Below, piece by piece: positions 16,032 to 24,254 of a stretch of 50,164 nucleotides of DNA. Every line of letters starts with the position of its first letter. Positions within the stretch are counted from its first letter, which is position 1. The position numbers and the translations under genes were made by a program. The DNA is from Chloroflexota bacterium. Its GTDB lineage: Bacteria; Chloroflexota; Dehalococcoidia; UBA2247; RBG-13-53-26. The notes under the pieces are model-generated. The model searched no databases. It saw nothing but the letters and a program-made list of their open reading frames with translations, and was not told the DNA's origin. Where the stretch lies: positions 1 to 50,164 of the forward strand of contig VGOE01000006.1 of NCBI GenBank assembly GCA_016876035.1, in the 5' to 3' direction.

Positions 16032-17920
16032 CCGCTCAGGTTGCTGTGATCAGGTGGTGGGCCTAGTCTCTTGGCAGAGGGCTTAGAACCCATTGGCGGG
16101 GTCAACCCGAATAGGCCGAATAGCTCTTCTGCACTCAAGCGTGTCTTAAGGTCGATAGAAACATCATCGACCACTTCGTCGAATAACAACTGCTTCTCCT
16201 GTAGAATTTGGTCAATTCTTTCTTCGATGGTAGCTTCGCAGACATACTGATAGACGTGCACCGGAAAAGATTGGCCCAGGCGATGGCTCCGATCTTCTGC
16301 CTGGTGCTCTACAGCGGGGTTCCACCAGCGATCGAAGTGAAAGACGTAGGACGCCTCCTGCAGGTTCAGCCCTAGCCCGCCAGCCCGCAAAGAAAGCACC
16401 AAAATCTTGTGAGAAGGGTCTTCTTTGAAGGTCTGAATGATTGCCTGCCTCTGTGGAGTCGTGAGAGCGCCAGTATATTCGAGAGGGCGGAAGTCATCTA
16501 ATGCAGAGGCTACGGCCTTAACCCCAAACTGCCCGCCAGCAAACTGTGAGAAGATCAATGCTCGATATCCCTCGCTCACCAATGTGCCGAGCCGTTCCCG
16601 GATATCATGCAGCTTAGCCGATTCCCCGGTCTTAGGGCAGAAATTGCAAATCTGTTTCAGTCTGAGTATCAACTCCAGAACGTTTTCGACATGAACCTCT
16701 TCTCCCAGGCTTCGTAACCACAGAATGCCTTGTTCTTCGGCTCTTTTGTAGCTCTCGCTCTGCGAATCACCCAGTGGTAGCATGACAGTGTTGATGATTT
16801 TGGGCGGGAGCTGTGTCAACACGTCAGCCTTCTTTCGGCGTAGCTGTACCTGCCGGTGCCTCTCTAACATCTTGGACTTGGCCTGGAATCTGACGGGTGT
16901 TTCACCTTTGTCAAGGGGGAACAGATACTCCAAGATAGACGCAAGGTCGTCCAGGCAGTTCTCCAGAGGCGTCCCTGTCAGTGCCCAGGCTCTTTTTCTG
17001 GCCAGGAGCTTGCATTTTTTGCTGGCCTCCGTCTCCCGGTTTTTGATCTTTTGCGCTTCATCAAGGATAGCCACATCCCAGGTTCGCCGACGGGGTGGTG
17101 ACGCTGGGTTACTTGTAAAATCGGAGCGTAATGTCTCATAAGTGGTCAAATACACATGGGCCGGCGCGCTCCATTGATACGCACGCTCTGCCGCTAGCCC
17201 ATGCACGGTTGAAACACGCAGCTCGGGTGCCCAGGTACGTATCTCTTTTCTCCATTGTGCCAGGAGACTCGCGGGAGCAATCACCAGCGCTGCTTCCATG
17301 CGGCGCTGGATGATGAGTATACGAAGGGCTGCAATTGCCTGGATCGTCTTTCCCAGGCCCATGTCGTCGGCGAGCAGCAGGGCATTGCTAGACATGAGTG
17401 CTTCGACACCTTCGACCTGGTAGGGAAAGAGTGTTCCGTGCCATTCCAATGGGCCTGAGGGGGAAATCAGGAGGCTTGTAGGTGGTTGAAGAAGATAGGC
17501 AAGGCGCCTGGCCAGCGAAGGCTTCTCTTCTGTTGTGGCTGCGGCTGGGCCGCGCAGTTTAATGCGTTCCCATAAGCGGTTTTCCGGAGTGTCTTCGGCG
17601 AGGATCGGACTCGCTGACTCTGTATCAGCCAAGACAGCAACGAGAACTACACTACCCCCTCCTGAGTTAGCCAATGCCATCTCTTTGCTGGGGACATTTT
17701 GGGCGGACGGAAAGGATGACTCTGCTGCCAGTATTGTCGGTTGGTCTGTCGAGATCTGGCAGTTAAGAGTGCTGGCCGGTGCTGTTCTTGCTGTCGGGAT
17801 GGATAGCAAGGCAGGAATAGCGGGTTTCAATGGCAGGGCGCGCTGGAATAGCCCCAACCAGCGAGCATTGGGCTCATGGACATTCTTGTCAAGTACCCAC
17901 CATGGTTCTGGAGAAGGCAC
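16028..17920 (-). CDS. SNF2-family DEAD/DEAH-box helicase/translocase
   Basis: The 630-residue protein has a full SNF2 ATPase. Walker A is DDMGLGKT (about residues 185-192), motif II is DEAQ (287-290) and motif III is LTGTPLEN (314-321). The C-terminal lobe shows SLRAGGLGLNLQEA, the FDRWWNPAVE block and HRLGQ. SNF2 proteins use ATP to translocate on double-stranded DNA and move bound proteins. The first 150 residues are not helicase and are unrecognised. Start is GTG 17920 with AGGAG upstream. It follows an unknown gene by 27 bases and the BrxD-like ATPase upstream of that. SNF2 or other helicases are standard parts of BREX, DISARM and TerB/DUF2791 gene sets. Confidence 0.88.
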   Translation of the reverse strand: MPSPEPWWVLDKNVHEPNARWLGLFQRALPLKPAIPALLSIPTARTAPASTLNCQISTDQPTILAAESSFPSAQNVPSKEMALANSGGGSVVLVAVLADTESASPILAEDTPENRLWERIKLRGPAAATTEEKPSLARRLAYLLQPPTSLLISPSGPLEWHGTLFPYQVEGVEALMSSNALLLADDMGLGKTIQAIAALRILIIQRRMEAALVIAPASLLAQWRKEIRTWAPELRVSTVHGLAAERAYQWSAPAHVYLTTYETLRSDFTSNPASPPRRRTWDVAILDEAQKIKNRETEASKKCKLLARKRAWALTGTPLENCLDDLASILEYLFPLDKGETPVRFQAKSKMLERHRQVQLRRKKADVLTQLPPKIINTVMLPLGDSQSESYKRAEEQGILWLRSLGEEVHVENVLELILRLKQICNFCPKTGESAKLHDIRERLGTLVSEGYRALIFSQFAGGQFGVKAVASALDDFRPLEYTGALTTPQRQAIIQTFKEDPSHKILVLSLRAGGLGLNLQEASYVFHFDRWWNPAVEHQAEDRSHRLGQSFPVHVYQYVCEATIEERIDQILQEKQLLFDEVVDDVSIDLKTRLSAEELFGLFGLTPPMGSKPSAKRLGPPPDHSNLSG

Positions 17921-17947
17921 CCTGATTTCTCCTGGAGGCGACCCTGT

Positions 17948-18514
17948 TCAGTGCTTCACAGTTGTGTGGTCGGAGTAGATCTCTTTCAGTCCTACCACGG
18001 CTCTGTCGAAGGGTTCAAGCAAAAGGCCGCGAGTGAGGAGGCGGTGGAGCAAGCGATGCTCATTGGAGTCGCCCGCGGGTTTGTCTGGAAACCAGAAGAG
18101 GTGATGCGGCTGTGGGTCTTCCACGGTTGTCTTCACTTCCAGCTTAGAGAATGAGGTTGCCTTCATAACAGAGGCAACACGACAGATTGGTATGGAGAGG
18201 CGTATTTCATTGCAGAACAGATCGTGATCAATCTCATCAGCCAGACAGATGATAAACTTGGGAACTCTAGGGCATGTGCCAAGCAAGGAAGTGACCAACT
18301 TGTGGATAGCATGTCTGCGTACATCAGCCTGTCGCCACAGAAAAGTGTGTGGCGCATCGACGCGGTTGTAGGTAAATTCCAGTGGTTCGCCTCTGGCATT
18401 GACCAGAAACAGTCCTCCTCGGAACGTACTGCCGTCATCTGAAGCATCGATTTTCAGATACCCTGCTGCTCCCAACTCCTCCACTTCGTCAGCATCGCGA
18501 AAGGGGATTGGCAT
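17948..18514 (-). CDS. unrecognised operon protein between BrxD-like ATPase and SNF2 helicase
   Basis: A 188-residue soluble protein with no family that I recognise. It has alternating beta-strand-like segments (GGLFLVNARGEPLEFTYN near residues 33-50; KFIICLADEIDH near 86-97) and ends with a helical, Leu/Arg-rich region. No signal peptide, membrane segment or Cys cluster is visible. It begins 24 bases after the BrxD-like gene and ends 27 bases before the SNF2 gene, so it is part of the same transcript. The position suggests an adaptor or effector of the system; this is inference only. Confidence 0.65.
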   Translation of the reverse strand: MPIPFRDADEVEELGAAGYLKIDASDDGSTFRGGLFLVNARGEPLEFTYNRVDAPHTFLWRQADVRRHAIHKLVTSLLGTCPRVPKFIICLADEIDHDLFCNEIRLSIPICRVASVMKATSFSKLEVKTTVEDPQPHHLFWFPDKPAGDSNEHRLLHRLLTRGLLLEPFDRAVVGLKEIYSDHTTVKH

Positions 18515-18538
18515 GGAGCTAGCCCTTATTCATCGCAT

Positions 18539-19816
18539 TCATAACTTCGTGTCGTTCTCATTGGGACTGTCCTCTGTCGTCATTTCCATCTCTGGCATCT
18601 CGGATAGATCCTGTTTTAACTCAGCCACCTCAATATCAGGTGTGTAACCCGGGTACAGGCGTTTCAAGTCCCACTCATTTATCCATCTTTTGATGTGCTG
18701 TCTGATGCGTAGTGTCCTGTCAATGACCCTGTAATCAGTGGAGGGGTTCCAGTCATAGGCGCTCGCATAGACGGCACGCACCTTATCATAGATCGCATGA
18801 ACAGTAGCCTCCGTGGGATCTTCTAGAGGTATCTTGTCTCGCCGGATGATGCGCATTCCTCGCTCAGCCTCGCTGGCCAGCAGTCGCTCTTCGTCAGTGT
18901 CTCCTGCTAGCAAACGGCCGGAGATCTTCTCTTCGTCGTTACGCTGATCAAGAACTGCGCTCTCAAAGTCGTCTGTGATAGAGAGCACGGTCGTTATTCC
19001 GGGAGCGTGACCCCTTTCCAACTTCCCCAGCAAGCGAGCTACCTCCGCATAAGACTTGGCCCGTTGTTTAAGGGAATATCGGCCAATAAGCTCGACTTCA
19101 TCTACCAGGATCACCCAACCAGCATAACCTGCCGCAATCATCAACCGGGGAGCAAACTGCCAACGCTGGGATGCAAGCTCTTTCGCCGACACTTTGTCAA
19201 TCTTGTAGGTGGCAGCCTCCCCCAACTCCTTGAGCCAAGTTCGCAATTCCCCCACCATTATGGGATCTCCTGACCAGAACTGTGTGATGCGGTGTGAGAA
19301 CTCGGGATAGCGATCACCCTTTCCCCGTTCGAAAACAAATACTGCAGCAGCAAAGCGTGTACTTAGTCCACTGTCTGTACGATTCACCCATTTGTAGAAC
19401 TCGGCATACTCAGTGCTTCTGAAATCCAGCTTCTGGGCGACTGCTGCAAGGGCGGCTCCGGCACGGTCTGGGACTATTGCAGATTGCACCGCAGCTTTGT
19501 ATACTTTGGCAAGATCATAGAGAGGCGTCTCCTTACTTACGACCACTTTGCTGCACACGAAATTGTTTTCTAGAGCAATATGCTGCAAGTATTCCAGCAA
19601 ATGGGACTTGCCTGAGCCAAAGCCTCCGGTAATGAGTGTCCCTTGCGTGGCTAATCCTTGAGAGAATGTCTCTCTTGCAGCGGCCAGTTGCTGTCTGAAC
19701 CGTTCTTCAATCCTGGACTGTGAGGTGCCCAGCGCTTGTACAGCGTCTCGGTTTGGCACCCCAGCACGCAGAGCCTCGATAGCACGCCAACTCTGGACTT
19801 GGACCGCTGATTTCAT
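18539..19816 (-). CDS. BrxD-like ATP-binding protein (BrxC/BrxD, DUF2791 family)
   Basis: This 425-residue ATPase begins with RAIEALRAGVPNRDAVQALG, the N-terminal signature I associate with BREX BrxD. It has Walker A GGFGSGKS (residues 64-71), the SKETPLYD block near 94-101, and Walker B VILVDE (235-240). Family members are AAA-like ATPases of BREX type 2 and of TerB/DUF2791-helicase gene sets. The ATG at 19816 overlaps the upstream gene's TGA as ATGA, so translation is coupled. The longer upstream frame, which would add 35 residues, is out of place within the previous gene. No pglX methylase or pglZ gene is present in the window. Confidence 0.85.
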   Translation of the reverse strand: MKSAVQVQSWRAIEALRAGVPNRDAVQALGTSQSRIEERFRQQLAAARETFSQGLATQGTLITGGFGSGKSHLLEYLQHIALENNFVCSKVVVSKETPLYDLAKVYKAAVQSAIVPDRAGAALAAVAQKLDFRSTEYAEFYKWVNRTDSGLSTRFAAAVFVFERGKGDRYPEFSHRITQFWSGDPIMVGELRTWLKELGEAATYKIDKVSAKELASQRWQFAPRLMIAAGYAGWVILVDEVELIGRYSLKQRAKSYAEVARLLGKLERGHAPGITTVLSITDDFESAVLDQRNDEEKISGRLLAGDTDEERLLASEAERGMRIIRRDKIPLEDPTEATVHAIYDKVRAVYASAYDWNPSTDYRVIDRTLRIRQHIKRWINEWDLKRLYPGYTPDIEVAELKQDLSEMPEMEMTTEDSPNENDTKL

Positions 19817-20820
19817 AGAGAGCCTCCTGTAGACTGCAGAATGACCGTGGTGGCTTGTCCAGAGAGGCGAACCAGTGACGAAAGTGGATTGGGTCTTTGC
19901 TGGTCGCGGACTTCGTCCCAAATGCGCAGCTTAAGCGCCTGATAGGCACTCAAGCCTCGTTTGTCTGCCTCTGGTGCCAGAAAGTCTGGCGGAGCTAAGA
20001 CAATCATCAGACAGAACTGAAGCTCGTCGGTGCCATCGACGAACTGGCGCAGAACTTCATACCCATCCAGAACACCAGGGCCACTGTAGTATATCGTTCC
20101 GTTTGGCTCTTTGGGTCGTCTTGCTTCCAGGAAGCGTGAAATATCCAGAGTTATGACAAGGCCTGTCTTGCCCGCAGCATGTAACCAGTGAGATAAAGAG
20201 AATAGCATGTGTCGTCCGTTGTGGCGGCCGATCTTCTGGAATATCGACGCTGATTTCAATGCAGAGATCAGGCGCAGTTCTCCGCGAAGCCATTCCCTAA
20301 CGGCCTCTGCCGTCCCTATCCCAACATCTTGTGGGTCCAATTGCGTCTGGCAGAGCCTGAGCATAGCCATTCGGAACTCTTGTGTCATGTGATAGTCTTT
20401 GTAAAGGCGATCCCTAAGCCTATTATTGACCACGCGCCGCATCTCACCCACTTCTAGACCATTGAGCAACGCAAGTTGCGATAGGCCAAGGTCAGCTCGA
20501 CTGGCAGGCACAAGATAGTGACTTTCTGACAAAGTGGAGCACAGAAAGCTGCAGACAAGATCCTCCCAATTCACCTGTCTGGCAACGGTGTGGAATATCT
20601 TGTCGATCATGTGGGCTTTGGTGGTGGCGGCGTCCACGGAGGCAAAAAGATAACCGCTGTCTTCGGCTACTTGCCTCAGTTTACTCAATACAACCTTGTG
20701 CTCTCGCCACTCTAGTGGTACCACGAACTTGACGGCAGCGCCCCCTCCCTTGATAAAATCCCCCAGATACTCCTGGGAAAGCACTACCAGCCAATCATCG
20801 ACAGGCATCGATTTTGCCAT
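19813..20820 (-). CDS. BrxC/D-like protein apparently lacking Walker A
   Basis: A 335-residue protein resembling the partner often found just before BrxD-like ATPases. It has YLGDFIKGGGAAVKFVVPL (about residues 12-30), VDAATTKAHMIDKIFHTVARQ, and TGLVITLDISRFLE as a Walker B-like strand near 213-226. No GxxxxGKS/T is visible, so it is probably not an active ATPase but may assemble with the next protein. Start is ATG 20820, 8 bases after AAGGAG; an alternative GTG at 20829 overlaps the previous stop. It ends in a 4-base overlap with the BrxD-like gene. Family assignment rests on pattern memory, not on a search. Confidence 0.65.
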   Translation of the reverse strand: MAKSMPVDDWLVVLSQEYLGDFIKGGGAAVKFVVPLEWREHKVVLSKLRQVAEDSGYLFASVDAATTKAHMIDKIFHTVARQVNWEDLVCSFLCSTLSESHYLVPASRADLGLSQLALLNGLEVGEMRRVVNNRLRDRLYKDYHMTQEFRMAMLRLCQTQLDPQDVGIGTAEAVREWLRGELRLISALKSASIFQKIGRHNGRHMLFSLSHWLHAAGKTGLVITLDISRFLEARRPKEPNGTIYYSGPGVLDGYEVLRQFVDGTDELQFCLMIVLAPPDFLAPEADKRGLSAYQALKLRIWDEVRDQQRPNPLSSLVRLSGQATTVILQSTGGSL

Positions 20821-20825
20821 AATTG

Positions 20826-21632
20826 TCACTCCTTGGAGCCCTTGATGAAGGAGATACCATAGTAGCGTTTTTCTTCCCCTGTCTCGGTGATAACGCCAAT
20901 TGTGCGGCTAGGGGTCTTGGTTCCGGTGCTCGATGGAAAACGCACCTTGGCTCCGCCTTTTGTACTATCAACGCCGCTGCGGTGAAGAAGATAGATGTCA
21001 CGAGCGAACTCTTGCTTGGTGTATTCCTTAGCTTGCCCCGGCAGCAATGTCAAAAGGTCGTAGATGTCCACCAATGGGATGACAGGGGCCATTTGCAGGA
21101 GTTCCTTGCCGCGCATAGCCACGGCTTTCGAATAGGCCTTATACAATGCTTCCAGGAAGGCCTCTGGCCTAAAGAGAGGGGGTTTGCGCTGCAATTCTCG
21201 CAGTCGGCTCACCAATACAGATGGACGAATGCGAGTCTCACGCTTCTTGTCAACGAATACGGCCTTATCGCTGGAGGATATTTTGATGAGTACAGGATAG
21301 CAGTACAAGCGATCGTCGCGCTCGAAAATGCTCACGTCCATTTGCCGACCGACGGCGACGATCTCTCTGGAATAGAGCCCCCCGGCGAAATAGCTCTCTT
21401 CGTCAAATGTCCAGCCCTCTTTGGCATTGGCAAATTGTTGCCGGAGAGCAGCCATGCCTTTCTCAACAGCTTCTACGGAAGAGCGCAGTTCTCGGAGGTT
21501 GCCCACCTTGGCTGCAGTACGGAATCTACGCAGACTGCGCACAATGGCATCGGCTGCCTTCAGGGTGACTACAACATCCGCTTCGGTCTTAGCCAGGGCC
21601 TGCTCAAGACTCTGTCCATCACTGCTCTGCAT
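20826..21632 (-). CDS. first gene of the BrxD/SNF2 operon, unrecognised
   Basis: The 268-residue protein has a helical N-terminal half (residues 1-75, rich in Ala, Leu, Arg and Glu), a strand-rich middle (EESYFAGGLYSREIVAVGRQM; FERDDRLYCYPVLIKIS) and a helical C-terminal region ending with a basic loop before YYGISFIKG. I do not recognise a named family. Start is ATG 21632 with an AGGAGG site; an upstream in-frame GTG at 21662 has no site. The gene lies 78 bases after a strong predicted promoter and leads into the BrxC/D-like gene. The basic tail may bind nucleic acid, which is inference. Confidence 0.7.
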   Translation of the reverse strand: MQSSDGQSLEQALAKTEADVVVTLKAADAIVRSLRRFRTAAKVGNLRELRSSVEAVEKGMAALRQQFANAKEGWTFDEESYFAGGLYSREIVAVGRQMDVSIFERDDRLYCYPVLIKISSSDKAVFVDKKRETRIRPSVLVSRLRELQRKPPLFRPEAFLEALYKAYSKAVAMRGKELLQMAPVIPLVDIYDLLTLLPGQAKEYTKQEFARDIYLLHRSGVDSTKGGAKVRFPSSTGTKTPSRTIGVITETGEEKRYYGISFIKGSKE

Positions 21633-21716
21633 ATTTCCTCCTGATACACTGTAACTGCCCACCCCCGGTTTCTATGCCTGATGAAGCTCTTCTTATTGTT
21701 GCTGTTCTCAACACAG

Positions 21717-21745
21717 AGAATATCGCGCTAATATTGGGCTGTCAA
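21717..21745 (-). promoter_or_regulatory. promoter of the BrxD/SNF2 operon
   Basis: On the minus strand a perfect TTGACA (21745-21740) is followed after exactly 17 bases by TATTCT (21722-21717). Transcription would start near 21710, leaving a leader of about 78 bases before the first gene. This is among the best sigma-70-type promoters in the window. Confidence 0.6.
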
Positions 21746-21915
21746 GCCGTCCAGCTTTCATAGTTTTTCCACTCCAGATTAGTAGAGTTGATCCCCACTA
21801 CCCCCAAGACCTCCTCAATACACCAAGAGCATATCCATAGCCTGAAAACTGTATAGTGGCTCCTGGACGCGGCACACTGGCTTGTTGCGAAATGCTCTTG
21901 ACAGGGAGTAGTATT

Positions 21916-22527
21916 ATGATAATAGGATTGTATGAAATGCAGACCAACATCTACAGAAGAAAACTACTTAATAGCATATTGTTCCTTGCCAAGAAAACCA
22001 AGCATCTGAATACCACCAAGCTAGCCAAGCTGCTCTATTTCTTGGACTTCGACCACTTCAAGCAGACTGGATATCCTTCTATAGGCCTTAGATATTACGC
22101 ATTTAAGTGGGGGCCTGTGCCAAAAGAATTTTGGCTAGAGATGAAGGATGGCAATATACCAGAAGACTTTAAGGGTAAGCTGGCAATAATACCGAGAACA
22201 GACGAACTTGACCCGGACTCTAAGGGAGGATACGAATTCAAGGCTATCTCAGAACCAGATTTATCCGTTTTCACCCCTCGAGAAAGGAAGATATTGGATC
22301 GGCTGGCTGAGATTTATAGGGATGCTAAGGCCTGGCAGATTTCAGAAGTCTCTCATTTACCAGGGCAACCTTGGGATGTCACGATCAAGAAATGCGGTGA
22401 GAACTGTCCTATAGATTATCTTCTCGCCATCGATGAAAAATCAGAGATTAGCTTTGACGACGCAAAAGAATGCCTGAAAGAACACTTTGAAGCTGTACGC
22501 AACCTCGACCTTGAACCAACGAAATAG
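21916..22527 (+). CDS. Panacea-domain (DUF4065, SocA-like) protein, probable antitoxin
   Basis: This 203-residue protein contains the Panacea pattern: LNTTKLAKLLYFLDFDHFKQTG (about residues 30-51) followed by RYYAFKWGPVPKEFW. Panacea domains act as promiscuous neutralising domains in many toxin-antitoxin pairs and as proteolysis adaptors (SocA). The ATG at 21916 follows GGGAG by seven bases; an ATG at 21937 is an alternative. Fifteen bases downstream is a small protein with MazF-like beginnings, so the two look like a bicistronic toxin-antitoxin unit. The pair is visibly more A+T-rich than the surrounding metabolic genes, which suggests transfer. Confidence 0.75.
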   Translation: MIIGLYEMQTNIYRRKLLNSILFLAKKTKHLNTTKLAKLLYFLDFDHFKQTGYPSIGLRYYAFKWGPVPKEFWLEMKDGNIPEDFKGKLAIIPRTDELDPDSKGGYEFKAISEPDLSVFTPRERKILDRLAEIYRDAKAWQISEVSHLPGQPWDVTIKKCGENCPIDYLLAIDEKSEISFDDAKECLKEHFEAVRNLDLEPTK

Positions 22528-22542
22528 CTTCATAGAGGCTTG

Positions 22543-22953
22543 ATGCCGCAACCTGGAGAAATCCTCTGTTATTACGACTGGTCGTTCGAAAACGGTTCAA
22601 AGGCAGACAAGCTTCTCGTTGTTCTGAATGTAGCTGATACTGATTGCCCATGCCTAGTTCTTAAGACAACTTCACAATCAAGACGATACCAAAATGTGGT
22701 CAGAGGCTGTAATGTGCAGAAACGAGTATTCTTCATTCCCGTTGATTGGGAAGATTGCTTTTCACTCGATACATATGTTCAGCTACCACAGATTCTGGAA
22801 ATATCTACGCGAGACCTGTTGCAGGGACATTTTGCAGGGCAAATTCGTAGGCTAGGCTGCCTCTCAGTCGATTGCTTTACCCAACTCAAGAATTGTCTCA
22901 AGCAATTTAGAGCAGACATATCTGCACAGCATTGGAAGCTAATCTTCGGCTAG
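22543..22953 (+). CDS. small protein with PemK/MazF-like start, probable toxin partner
   Basis: The 136-residue product opens PQPGEILCYYDWSFENGSKAD KLLVVLN, resembling the GDIV...F...KRRP-x-LVLS opening of PemK/MazF-like barrels, although the Arg-Pro after the loop is replaced. Later strands (CPCLVLKTTSQ; RVFFIPVDWEDCF) and the short helix after EISTRDLL fit the same small beta-barrel layout. MazF-like toxins are mRNA interferases or ribosome poisons; the key residues are not certain here. GAGG precedes the ATG at 22543. Pairing with the Panacea gene is the main support for a toxin role. Residue spacing is broken here only for readability. Confidence 0.55.
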   Translation: MPQPGEILCYYDWSFENGSKADKLLVVLNVADTDCPCLVLKTTSQSRRYQNVVRGCNVQKRVFFIPVDWEDCFSLDTYVQLPQILEISTRDLLQGHFAGQIRRLGCLSVDCFTQLKNCLKQFRADISAQHWKLIFG

Positions 22954-23063
22954 GCATTTGTTGAGTTGCCTAGTAACTGAAGAAGTACGTCTCTCTAGAC
23001 TGGAAGCTCGCCAACGGCAACCGTAGAGAGCCAGGAAAATCCCCCTCCAAAGCCCCTCGGGTT

Positions 23064-23093
23064 TTGACACTCAGGCGACCTGTCCTGTAGTAT
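23064..23093 (+). promoter_or_regulatory. promoter candidate for the acyl-CoA dehydrogenase gene
   Basis: TTGACA at 23064-23069 and TAGTAT at 23088-23093 are 18 bases apart, with TG just before the -10. Transcription would start about 30 bases before the GTG at 23130. Confidence 0.5.
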
Positions 23094-23129
23094 TGACGCG
23101 GCAAGCCAAATCTTTCACTGGGGGAGACT

Positions 23130-24254
23130 GTGGACTTTGAACTAACTGATGAGCAAAGGATGTTCCAGAAGCTAGCCAAGGACTTTGCGGACAGGGAAAT
23201 CGAGCCTATAGCAGAGCAGATAGAACGAGAAGCGAAGATTCCGACAGATATGCAACTGAAATTGGGCAGGGTGGGGCTGCTAGGCATAACCGCTAAAGAG
23301 AAATACGGGGGCCTGGAGCAGGGCTTCCTCACCGGTATCCTGGCACTGGAGCAAATACATTATCCCTGCACGCCCTGTACCTGGCTGGCGGCTTCCGGCG
23401 GCATGGCCGAAGTGATCGAGGCCTTTGGAACTGAGGAACAGAAACAAGAATACATTCCACCAATGATCGAGGGCAAGGTCTGCCCCAGCACCGCCTTTAC
23501 CGAGCCAGCGACAGGCCTGGATCCGAAGATGTTGACCACCACAGCTATCCTGAAGGATGGCTACTGGGTGATAAATGGGACGAAGAGCTTCTGCACCTTT
23601 GGCCACCTCGACGGCCCCAGCGTCGTCTATTGCAAGACCGATGGGGACAACATCAGCGCCATTATTGTGCCCAAGAACATACCTGGGTATACCTGCTCAA
23701 AGCCGTGGGCATTGATGGGGGTGAGGGGTCTGGAGGCAGTGGATGTCTATTTCCGGGATGTACGGGTGCCAGAGAACAACCTGCTGGGACAGAGAGGTCA
23801 GGGCCATGCCATACCATCGGCGATAATGGAGGCGGGAGGGGTGATGCATGCCATCATCTCGGTAGCCTGCGGCCAGCGTGCCATGGATGAGGTCATTAAA
23901 TATGCCAAACAAAGGAAAACTCGCAAAGGCCCGATCTCGGATATGCAGGGGCATCGCTGGCTTCTGGCTGAGATGGCCTCCAGGGTGGAAGCAGGCCGCT
24001 GGCTGGCCTATCGGGCGGCATTCTTGAGAGAGCAAGGTAAGAGCGCCCGAACCGAGTCTGCTATGGCCAAGCTATATGCCGGCGAAGGTGCAGAGTGGGT
24101 GGCATCACAGGCGCTCCGACTCCACGGCGCCTATGGCTACACTAAGGAATACAAGATAGAGAGAATCCACAGAGCAACCCTGATGCTGGAAATAGTTGAA
24201 GGAACAAATGAAGTGCAGAAATCGGTGATCGGGGCGGCTCTGGTGAAGGACTAA
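23130..24254 (+). CDS. acyl-CoA dehydrogenase
   Basis: A 374-residue flavoprotein of normal family length. It has the N-terminal DFELTDEQRMFQ start, a middle domain with PSTAFTEPATG and the IIVPKN strand, and the C-terminal ALRLHGAYGYTKEYKIERIHR block. The region around the catalytic base is IVEGTNE near residues 352-358. These enzymes form the 2,3-double bond of an acyl-CoA and pass electrons to ETF. The GTG start has GGGGAG at 23121-23126. No etfAB is in the window. The 3' end overlaps the convergent rimI gene by four bases. Substrate chain type cannot be deduced. Confidence 0.9.
   Translation: MDFELTDEQRMFQKLAKDFADREIEPIAEQIEREAKIPTDMQLKLGRVGLLGITAKEKYGGLEQGFLTGILALEQIHYPCTPCTWLAASGGMAEVIEAFGTEEQKQEYIPPMIEGKVCPSTAFTEPATGLDPKMLTTTAILKDGYWVINGTKSFCTFGHLDGPSVVYCKTDGDNISAIIVPKNIPGYTCSKPWALMGVRGLEAVDVYFRDVRVPENNLLGQRGQGHAIPSAIMEAGGVMHAIISVACGQRAMDEVIKYAKQRKTRKGPISDMQGHRWLLAEMASRVEAGRWLAYRAAFLREQGKSARTESAMAKLYAGEGAEWVASQALRLHGAYGYTKEYKIERIHRATLMLEIVEGTNEVQKSVIGAALVKD

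Noticed and set aside
19817-19921. Longer N-terminus for the BrxD-like ATPase
   Set aside because: It lies inside the preceding gene, reads as shuffled sequence and has no similarity to the family, whereas ATG 19816 gives the ATGA overlap and the family N-terminus.
20823-21644. A 273-codon plus-strand frame
   Set aside because: It is antisense to the first gene of the BrxD/SNF2 operon, which has a ribosome site, promoter and operon context.
16028-21662. Complete BREX or DISARM system
   Set aside because: No pglX methylase, pglZ phosphatase, brxA/B, drmA/B or drmC gene is in the window; only BrxD-like and helicase parts are seen.
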